Assembly: GCA_019911785.1 (NCBI GenBank)
Contig: JAIOJM010000415.1
Span: forward strand, 1 to 11,613
DNA: 11,613 nucleotides
Direction: 5' to 3'
From: Sulfuricella sp.
GTDB lineage: Bacteria; Pseudomonadota; Gammaproteobacteria; Burkholderiales; Sulfuricellaceae
Part shown: positions 1 to 4,397 of the stretch, piece by piece
How positions within the stretch are numbered: the first letter of the stretch is position 1
Layout: each line of letters opens with the position of its first letter
Position numbers and translations under genes: made by a program
Notes under the pieces: model-generated
The model's database searches: none
Seen by the model: the letters and a program-made list of their open reading frames with translations, nothing else
What the model was told of the DNA's origin: nothing

Positions 1-180
1 GCGCAGGTGCGAAACCACCAGCATCCGCGCTGCTTCCACATCGTTGTCGCGCTTCAGCCGCAGCGCCAGTTCGTGCTCTTCCTCGGCGCTCAGCACCGGC
101 ATCGCCTTGACCGACTGGATATAGCTCTCCAGACTGCCGACTGCGGAAGGAATGGAGATGGCTAACAAAGCATTCGTCAT
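1..180 (-). CDS. rpoH: RNA polymerase heat-shock sigma factor RpoH (sigma32), N-terminal part only
   Basis: The first 60 codons of the heat-shock sigma factor are present; the rest lies beyond the left edge. The reading begins MTNALLAISIPSAVGSLESY and continues through PVLSAEEEHELALRL to MLVVSHLR, which is the region 1.1/1.2 pattern of RpoH (E. coli has LDSYIR, MLSADEER and LILSHLR at the same places). The ATG at 178-180 is preceded by GGAGG (190-194) with 9 bases of spacing, a strong start. RpoH directs RNA polymerase to heat-shock promoters. The gene follows ftsX with a 196-bp gap holding its own promoters and an HrcA-type operator, so it is probably regulated apart from ftsEX. Identification is firm despite the short fragment. 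Confidence 0.95.
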   Translation of the reverse strand, partial: MTNALLAISIPSAVGSLESYIQSVKAMPVLSAEEEHELALRLKRDNDVEAARMLVVSHLR

Positions 181-189
181 GAGATTATT

Positions 190-194
190 CCTCC
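190..194 (-). promoter_or_regulatory. Shine-Dalgarno of rpoH
   Basis: GGAGG on the minus strand, 9 bases before the rpoH ATG. It fixes the start codon at 178-180. Confidence 0.85.
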
Positions 195-203
195 AATTTT
201 TTT

Positions 204-233
204 ATTCTAGCACTCGGGGAATGAGAGTGCCAA
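204..233 (-). promoter_or_regulatory. Proximal rpoH promoter (sigma70 type), overlapping CIRCE
   Basis: On the minus strand TTGGCA (228-233) and TAGAAT (204-209) are 18 bases apart; each matches 5 of 6 bases of the sigma70 consensus. The -35 lies inside one arm of the CIRCE operator and the -10 runs into the other, so HrcA bound there should block RNA polymerase. The expected transcript start is near 197, only a few bases upstream of the Shine-Dalgarno, giving a very short leader. The elements are seen directly; activity is inferred. Confidence 0.65.
207..233. promoter_or_regulatory. CIRCE operator (HrcA binding site) upstream of rpoH
   Basis: On the minus strand the sequence is TTGGCACTC, 9 bases, GAGTGCTAG. 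The CIRCE consensus is TTAGCACTC-N9-GAGTGCTAA, so each arm matches 8 of 9 and the spacer is exact. HrcA, the repressor of class I heat-shock genes such as groESL, binds this element and loses activity when GroEL is titrated by unfolded protein. Its position over the proximal promoter implies that rpoH is repressed by HrcA, linking the HrcA and sigma32 circuits. I believe this arrangement has been noted in betaproteobacteria. Confidence 0.88.
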
Positions 234-234
234 A

Positions 235-287
235 TAGTCGGGAAAGTTCGGCGCATTCCAGTGCGTGGAAGAGGCAATGCCCGACTA
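235..287 (-). promoter_or_regulatory. Nested stem-loop at the 5' end of the distal rpoH transcript
   Basis: Perfect 8-base arms TAGTCGGG (235-242) and CCCGACTA (280-287) enclose GCATT (253-257) with AATGC (276-280, sharing one base with the outer arm), and inside these TTCCA (256-260) with TGGAA (266-270). Not every pair can form at once, but a stable structure is likely. It starts within a few bases of the start predicted for the distal promoter. It could stabilise the mRNA, act as an operator, or slow transcription into the CIRCE region. No T-run follows, so it is not a normal terminator for ftsX. Confidence 0.5.
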
Positions 288-296
288 ATGTTGTCA

Positions 297-326
297 ACTA
301 TAGCAATCCATAGGAATATTAGTCAA
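297..326 (-). promoter_or_regulatory. Distal rpoH promoter (sigma70 type)
   Basis: TTGACT (321-326) and TATAGT (297-302) on the minus strand, 18 bases apart, each 5 of 6 matches to consensus, in an AT-rich stretch just after the ftsX stop. It would give an rpoH transcript with a leader of about 110 bases that crosses the hairpin and the CIRCE site. Called from base matches only. Confidence 0.6.
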
Positions 327-376
327 TAATTATATTTGAAAATTTCTTCAGGCTTGATTTGCCGTTGGCACGGAAT

Positions 377-1288
377 TTACGCTCTGGGCTCGATTCGGCT
401 TAAATGCCTTCCCACCGCCAGAAATGCGCCGAGCCAGCCGAGCAGGGAGGCAAACAGCAGCAGGCCGAGTATATCGCCAGTGCCCAGTGGGAGCAGGCGA
501 AATTGCGCGGCGTAGAGTTTCGCCAGGTCGGCTATGCCGACGTTGAGCAGTTGCAGGCCAAGACTGACGATGAGCCAGGCGGCGAGACCGCCGCCCAAGC
601 CCTGAAGTACTCCATGGTAAAGGAAGGGGCGGCGGATGAAGGCATCGGTTGCACCGATCAGCGTGCTGATCTCGATTTCTTCGCGCCGCGACAGGATTTG
701 CAGGCGGATGGTATTGCTGGTGATCACCACCAGGGCAAAACCGAGCAGGACGGCAAGAATCAGGGTGACGTCGCGACCGAGGCGCAGCATGGCGTTAAGG
801 CGCTCTGCCCAGGCGGTGTCCAGCAGTACCTTGTCCACTTTGGGCAACTTCATCAGATCGTTGCGCAGATTTTCGAGCTCAGCAGGGTTGATGCTTTTGG
901 GTTCGATCACGAAGGCGTCCGGCAGCGGGTTCCGTTCCAGCCCCGCCGCCACGTCGACCAGCCCGGTGCTTTGCAGCAGCTCCTGCAACGCCTGGTCGCG
1001 CGGGATGAAGCGGAATTGTTCGATGGCATTGAGCTCCTTCAGCCGCGACTCGACCTGCCTGGCGCTGTCGGCATCTGCGCCAGGGGACAGGAATACGGTG
1101 ATCTGGGGCTCCAGTCTGACGTTGCCGGCAACAAGCTTGATGTTTTCGATCAGCGTATACAGGCCGAGCGGCAGGCTGAGCGTGACGCCAAAGACGATCA
1201 CGGCGAGCAGGCCGGAAAAAGGCGCACGGGCGAAGCGGCCGAGGATCAGCCCCAGGGCGAGGCGGTGCTGGCTGAGCCAGTTGATCAT
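377..1288 (-). CDS. ftsX: Cell division protein FtsX (ABC transporter-like permease)
   Basis: FtsX is the membrane partner of FtsE at the septum; the FtsEX complex uses ATP to control peptidoglycan hydrolases (through EnvC in E. coli) and helps divisome assembly. The 303-residue protein has the family layout: a short cytoplasmic N-terminus, a membrane segment at about 26-47, a periplasmic domain (about 50-170) with the conserved NPLPDAF at 120-126, and three more membrane segments near 172-192, 224-248 and 271-292. The conserved cytoplasmic stretch with RREEIEI and IGAT (201-214) follows the second segment. Its ATG (1286-1288) overlaps the ftsE TGA by the ATGA pattern, so the two are translationally coupled. 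Length and features are normal. Confidence 0.96.
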   Translation of the reverse strand: MINWLSQHRLALGLILGRFARAPFSGLLAVIVFGVTLSLPLGLYTLIENIKLVAGNVRLEPQITVFLSPGADADSARQVESRLKELNAIEQFRFIPRDQALQELLQSTGLVDVAAGLERNPLPDAFVIEPKSINPAELENLRNDLMKLPKVDKVLLDTAWAERLNAMLRLGRDVTLILAVLLGFALVVITSNTIRLQILSRREEIEISTLIGATDAFIRRPFLYHGVLQGLGGGLAAWLIVSLGLQLLNVGIADLAKLYAAQFRLLPLGTGDILGLLLFASLLGWLGAFLAVGRHLSRIEPRA

Positions 1289-1935
1289 ATTAGCTCTCCC
1301 TGCTTCAGGTGTAACACCCGGCTGCCGTAGCGTGCGATCAGCGACTCGTCATGGGTGGCGATCAGGAGGGTGACGCCGACCTGGTTGAAGGATTTGAACA
1401 TTTCCATGATTTCGCCGGCATAATCGGCGTCGAGATTGCCGGTGGGCTCGTCGGCCAGCACGATGGCCGGGCGGTTGACGATCGCCCGAGCCACGCACAG
1501 GCGCTGCTGCTCGCCGCCGGAAAGGGAAATCGGGTTCGCCCTTTCCAGTCCCAGCAACTTCACCTTGTCGAGCGCGGCGCGGGCGCGCTTCATGCTCTCG
1601 GCGCGCGGCAGACCGGCGATATCCAGCGGCAGGATGACGTTTTCAAGCACGTTGCGGTCGTAGAGCAGCTTGTGATCCTGGAAGATCAGGCCGAAGTTGC
1701 GGCGCAGGAAGGGGACGGCGCTGCGGCGCAGCTTGCCGATGTTCTGGCCGCTCACCACCACGCTGCCGGACGAGGGCTTCTCGATTGCGGCCACCAGCTT
1801 CAGCAAGGTGCTCTTGCCAGCGCCTGTTGGCCCGGTGATGAAGGCCATCTCGCCGGGCTCGATGGTGAAGCTGAGATTTTTCAGCGCCTCATGGCCGCCA
1901 GGGTAGCGTTTGTAGACTTGGCTGAAGCTGATCAT
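1285..1935 (-). CDS. ftsE: Cell division ATP-binding protein FtsE
   Basis: FtsE is the ABC-type ATPase of the FtsEX division complex. The 216-residue protein has all ABC motifs: Walker A GPTGAGKS (35-42), Q-loop Gln86, signature LSGGEQQR (138-145), Walker B VLADEP (159-164) followed by the D-loop TGNLD, and switch His195. The start at MISFSQVYKR is chosen because the family begins here. An upstream in-frame GTG (1980) would add 15 unrelated residues encoded within relE. The ATG overlaps the relE stop as ATGA, and the 20 bases before it (AACGCTATGAAACGAACCAA) hold no convincing Shine-Dalgarno, so ribosomes probably arrive by finishing relE. In most relatives ftsE directly follows ftsY; here a defence island and a toxin-antitoxin pair precede it. 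Confidence 0.96.
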   Translation of the reverse strand: MISFSQVYKRYPGGHEALKNLSFTIEPGEMAFITGPTGAGKSTLLKLVAAIEKPSSGSVVVSGQNIGKLRRSAVPFLRRNFGLIFQDHKLLYDRNVLENVILPLDIAGLPRAESMKRARAALDKVKLLGLERANPISLSGGEQQRLCVARAIVNRPAIVLADEPTGNLDADYAGEIMEMFKSFNQVGVTLLIATHDESLIARYGSRVLHLKQGELI

Positions 1936-2219
1936 TTGGTTCGTTTCATAGCGTTTTTGTAAACAGCATTGCGCTCGCACTTGCCGACCGCCACGACCAA
2001 CACCACAATTTCCATGTCCCGCACTTTGTAGACGAGGCGGTAGCCGTTGCTTTTGAGCTTGATCTTGTAGCAGTCGGCCATGCCGTTCAGGCGGGCGGAA
2101 GGAATTATCGGCGATTCTAGTCGCTCAGCCAGTTTTGTCTTGAACTGCTCGCGAACGGCGGAGTCGAGTTTCCCCCATTCCTTGAGCGCCGACTCGACGA
2201 ACTCCAGCTTATAGCTCAT
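1932..2219 (-). CDS. relE: RelE-family mRNA interferase toxin, Arg81 replaced by Cys
   Basis: RelE toxins enter the ribosomal A site and cut mRNA between codon bases. From memory this 95-residue protein aligns without gaps to E. coli RelE, sharing ALKEW, VREQ, LESP, the block DCYKIKL (49-55), GYRLVY (59-64), VGK and VY. Of the residues known to matter in E. coli RelE, Lys52, Lys54, Arg61 and Tyr87 are present. Position 81, arginine in E. coli, is cysteine (codon TGC, 1977-1979; CGC would restore Arg). Loss of Arg81 weakens cleavage in E. coli, so this copy may be attenuated. The start overlaps the antitoxin gene by 11 bases and the stop overlaps ftsE. Family assignment is firm; loss of activity is inferred. 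Confidence 0.92.
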   Translation of the reverse strand: MSYKLEFVESALKEWGKLDSAVREQFKTKLAERLESPIIPSARLNGMADCYKIKLKSNGYRLVYKVRDMEIVVLVVAVGKCERNAVYKNAMKRTK

Positions 2220-2454
2220 CGAGCGTAATCTTCACGCGCGGTTCATTTTCTCGTTCCTTGACCAGTTGCGCCAGTTCCGCATCCTCCAGTTTATCCATCA
2301 GCGCTTCATAGGCAGCAACGGGTACAAGATAGGCGGTCGGTTTGTTGTGGTTCAGGATCACGACCGGGAAGCCCTCGGACTGCTCCAGTACGGCAGTCGG
2401 GTTCTTTTTCAGTTCGGTGATGCTGACTGAGGCATTGGCGTAAACAGATTCCAT
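2209..2454 (-). CDS. Phd/YefM (StbD)-type antitoxin of the RelE toxin
   Basis: This 81-residue protein has the features of the Phd/YefM antitoxin fold: an N-terminal DNA-binding half with SITELKKNPTAVLEQ (11-25), the strand pattern PVVILNHNKPTAYLVP (30-45), and an acidic helical C-terminal tail (about 47-81) of the kind that wraps the toxin. It should neutralise the RelE-type product of the next gene and, as in related systems, bind and repress its own promoter. It is first in the toxin-antitoxin operon, overlaps the toxin start by 11 bases, and has a good promoter at 2484-2512. A Phd/YefM antitoxin with a RelE toxin (StbDE-like) is a common natural combination. The Shine-Dalgarno is weak (TGGA within GGATAT). 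Confidence 0.9.
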   Translation of the reverse strand: MESVYANASVSITELKKNPTAVLEQSEGFPVVILNHNKPTAYLVPVAAYEALMDKLEDAELAQLVKERENEPRVKITLDEL

Positions 2455-2458
2455 GGTG

Positions 2459-2466
2459 GGATATCC
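2459..2466. promoter_or_regulatory. GGATATCC palindrome, candidate antitoxin operator
   Basis: A perfect 8-base palindrome between the antitoxin promoter and its start codon. The 11-mer ATATCCAGCAG overlapping it (2461-2471) recurs with one mismatch as ATATCCAACAG at 2549-2559, upstream of the promoter. Sites flanking a toxin-antitoxin promoter are typical of autoregulation, but this is inference. Confidence 0.3.
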
Positions 2467-2483
2467 AGCAGTGGGTTGCTTGA

Positions 2484-2512
2484 ATTATAAATACTGGTTT
2501 GTAAAAAGACAA
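2484..2512 (-). promoter_or_regulatory. Promoter of the toxin-antitoxin operon, probably also driving ftsEX
   Basis: The minus strand has a perfect TATAAT -10 (2484-2489), a 17-base spacer and TTGTCT as -35 (2507-2512; 4 of 6 matches). The predicted start is near 2477, about 23 bases before the antitoxin ATG. No terminator is visible between here and ftsX, so transcripts should run through antitoxin, relE, ftsE and ftsX. Confidence 0.7.
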
Positions 2513-2551
2513 CAAATATAGAGCCAAATATGGATCATAATTAGGTTTATA

Positions 2552-2568
2552 TCCAACAGGCTGTTGGA
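2552..2568. repeat. 17-bp inverted repeat, 8-base arms
   Basis: TCCAACAG, one G, CTGTTGGA: perfect 8-base arms around a single base. It lies just past the stop of the small remnant ORF and 40 bases upstream of the toxin-antitoxin -35 element. It may be a protein-binding palindrome, half of an operator pair, or the end of a lost mobile element. No T-run follows on either strand, so it is not a standard terminator. Confidence 0.5.
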
Positions 2569-2579
2569 CAATTGCTGGA

Positions 2580-2708
2580 TCAGGCCAGCGCCAATGCTTT
2601 TTGCGAGATTTGGAAGGCGGTGCGGATGAAGTGGGAAGAAACGGTGTAGGCATCGCGGGAATAGGCCTTAAGTCTGCGTGGCATACTGGAGCCGAGGCAT
2701 TTCACCAT
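2580..2708 (-). CDS. Small ORF or gene remnant of unknown function (42 aa)
   Basis: This is the only notable reading frame in the 294-bp stretch between the DUF4062 gene and the antitoxin (2455-2748). It encodes a basic, fairly hydrophobic peptide beginning MVKCLGSSMPRRLKAY and ending AFQISQKALALA. No Shine-Dalgarno precedes the ATG, so I doubt that it is expressed as it stands. The composition looks protein-like, and with the inverted repeat beside it the stretch may be what is left of a mobile element or an older gene. I cannot name a family. The rest of the spacer holds the hairpin at 2703-2731, the inverted repeat at 2552-2568 and the toxin-antitoxin promoter. Confidence 0.25.
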   Translation of the reverse strand: MVKCLGSSMPRRLKAYSRDAYTVSSHFIRTAFQISQKALALA

Positions 2709-2731
2709 AGCCAATATTCTGATTGGTGGTG
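2703..2731 (-). terminator. Possible stem-loop after the DUF4062 gene
   Basis: CACCA (2703-2707) and CCAAT (2711-2715), separated by three unpaired bases, pair with ATTGG (2722-2726) and TGGTG (2727-2731) around a 6-base loop. It lies 18 bases past the stop codon at 2749. No T-run follows, so it may be a processing or factor-dependent end signal rather than an intrinsic terminator. Confidence 0.3.
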
Positions 2732-2748
2732 AGAAACAAGTCAGCCAT

Positions 2749-4266
2749 TCAGCCAGGCTGATTTCCTTTTCGCAACGTTCCCAATAACAACATCCCTTTT
2801 TCAGTCAGCCGATATTGTTGCAAACGACTATTGGGCTTATCGGGCAACGTGTATTCCAGGGTTTGATCGTTCAGCAACACACGTATGACCTGATTCAGAT
2901 GACCGGAAATTTCTTTCTGCCCCAACGCACTTGAAATGGCCGATTTTGATAGCGGCCCTTGAATCAACAACCTCAGCACCCGCAACTCTATCGACTCTGG
3001 CTGTGACTCTGGCTGCGACTCTGGCTGCGACTCTGGCTGCGAGGCGGCGACTTGTCCGCCCTTGCGCCAGATCGTCGTTACAAATCCATCCGACACCGTG
3101 AATTGTGGCTCGGGCAGACCCACTTCGCGGCAGCGGCGAATCATGTCGCCCGTGCCCGTCCCCATGCGCTCGATGTATTTGGTGAGGTAAAGCGGCTCCG
3201 CCAATTGCGGATTGCCCGGCACGGAGCCATGCGGATGGCGCAACTTTTCCAGTGTCAGCGATGGCGGCAAACCGCCGGGGTTCCACACCTCCAGCCGGTC
3301 GGCAAACAACATCACCTGCACGCTGCCGTTGCTGGTGTAGTCGCGGTGCGCCACGGCATTGACGATAGCCTCTGCCACCACTTCTCGGGGAATTTCGTAG
3401 GCCACCGGCACAGCTACGCCAGCTTCGCGCGTCCCCACCCAAAGATTGATTTTGGACATCACAAAATCCACCGCCTGATCCACCAGATCGAACACCGTCC
3501 CCTTGTATACCTGATATGACGGAATCGGCTTGGCCACCTCCAGCCCGTGGAAGTGTGCGCACTTCACCTCGGAAGAAATCAGAAAGCGTTGCGGCTGCCG
3601 CCCAAACAAAAGCATCGCGGCATTCGTGGGGCGGCCAGAATCCAGCAAATTCAGATGCGTTAGCAACTCGCCCGGCGTGGCCTCCTCCGGCAGCGGAAAC
3701 CCCCGTGCAAGACGGGCACGGCGTAGAAATATCGCCATGCGCTCCTCATCCAGATCAGCCAGCGTGGCATTGCGGCACGGTGCCGCATCAAACGGCCCAT
3801 TGCGAATCAGCTCATGCACTTCCAGATATTGCACCAATGCTGCATATAGCCCGGCAACCAGCTCCGATGTGCTGGCATAGCGGCGGCGGATCAACTCATT
3901 CCCCACGCGCCCGATCAACGCCTGCATCTTGGGGTGGCGGCAGTGATCGTCCGCGCCCCTCACAAAAATCAGGCGGGTCTTGTGGTGCGCAGTGGCATGG
4001 GCAAATTCCCGTTCGGTGGGCGAAACACCTTCAGCATCTTCATAGCCATATTCGTCGCCAAACAGCCCGACGTAAATATCGCACCCTGCCACCTCATCCA
4101 GGTAAACCTCATCGGCACGACGATCCGCCGCAGGCACATCCTCAAACAAAAACGGCTCGAAAAAACGGTGCATCAACGCATCGTTGCGCAACCAATCGCG
4201 CAGCGCGATACGGTCTGCAGAGAACTCCTTCTGAACGCTGCTGATAAAAATACGCAACGGTTTCAT
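2749..4266 (-). CDS. DUF4062 / GHKL-ATPase / winged-helix chimeric protein with QPES-repeat linker
   Basis: A 505-residue protein with four parts. Residues 5-150 form a DUF4062 domain (RIFISSVQKEF, CDIYVGLFGDEYGYE, SPTEREFAHA), a fold related to TIR/SEFIR-like modules. Residues 165-400 are the region seen after the AlbA_2 domain in RecG-like ATP-binding proteins, with a GHKL-type N-box around Glu299/Asn303 (VAEAIVNAVAHRDY), the turn NPGGLP (329-334) and GTGTGDM (369-375). Residues 410-425 are four QPES units. The tail, about 426-500, looks like a winged helix. DUF4062 stands where AlbA_2 is usual. The start at MKPLRIFISS is chosen because the domain begins there and GGAAAGG lies 10 bases upstream; a GTG at 4314 would add 16 residues. 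It follows the OLD-like gene by 131 bases. A defence or regulatory role is inferred from context. Confidence 0.85.
   Translation of the reverse strand: MKPLRIFISSVQKEFSADRIALRDWLRNDALMHRFFEPFLFEDVPAADRRADEVYLDEVAGCDIYVGLFGDEYGYEDAEGVSPTEREFAHATAHHKTRLIFVRGADDHCRHPKMQALIGRVGNELIRRRYASTSELVAGLYAALVQYLEVHELIRNGPFDAAPCRNATLADLDEERMAIFLRRARLARGFPLPEEATPGELLTHLNLLDSGRPTNAAMLLFGRQPQRFLISSEVKCAHFHGLEVAKPIPSYQVYKGTVFDLVDQAVDFVMSKINLWVGTREAGVAVPVAYEIPREVVAEAIVNAVAHRDYTSNGSVQVMLFADRLEVWNPGGLPPSLTLEKLRHPHGSVPGNPQLAEPLYLTKYIERMGTGTGDMIRRCREVGLPEPQFTVSDGFVTTIWRKGGQVAASQPESQPESQPESQPESIELRVLRLLIQGPLSKSAISSALGQKEISGHLNQVIRVLLNDQTLEYTLPDKPNSRLQQYRLTEKGMLLLGTLRKGNQPG
2993..3040. repeat. 12-bp in-frame tandem repeat, four units
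   Basis: Four copies of gactctggctgc (plus strand), one with a final t, encode the QPES linker of the DUF4062 chimera. Because the unit is 12 bases, gain or loss of copies by slippage changes the linker by four residues without breaking the frame. It is a coding minisatellite, not a CRISPR array. Confidence 0.95.
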
Positions 4267-4318
4267 GACAGGCGAACCTTTCCGGCGAGCAAGTTGTGCA
4301 TCATGTGCAGTCACTCAT

Positions 4319-4346
4319 ATTTTACTGACTTCGACGCGGATGTTAC
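4319..4346 (-). promoter_or_regulatory. Weak candidate promoter of the DUF4062 gene
   Basis: In the 131-bp gap before the gene, TAAAAT (4319-4324) and GTAACA (4341-4346) on the minus strand are 16 bases apart, 5 of 6 and 4 of 6 matches. An imperfect inverted repeat, TATCTC (4348-4353) with GAGATA (4371-4376), lies just upstream and could end the preceding operon or bind a regulator. Both are weak calls. Confidence 0.25.
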
Positions 4347-4397
4347 CTATCTCGGCTTCGGAATGCGACTGAGATATGGGTCGTAATGCATCGGTAC

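Noticed and set aside
1936..1980. Upstream GTG start adding 15 residues to FtsE
   Set aside because: The added residues come from the relE coding sequence and do not belong to FtsE. MISFSQV at 1935 is the normal family start.
2306..2653. 115-codon minus-strand frame across the antitoxin and its promoter
   Set aside because: It overlaps the antitoxin in another frame, covers its promoter and lacks a recognisable domain.
2993..3040. Short tandem repeats as a CRISPR array
   Set aside because: The units are 12 bp, directly adjacent with no spacers, and lie inside a coding frame.
4267..4314. Upstream GTG start for the DUF4062 chimera
   Set aside because: The DUF4062 domain starts at MKPLRIFISS, with an ATG and a GGAAAGG 10 bases upstream. 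The longer form adds 16 residues of no recognisable kind.
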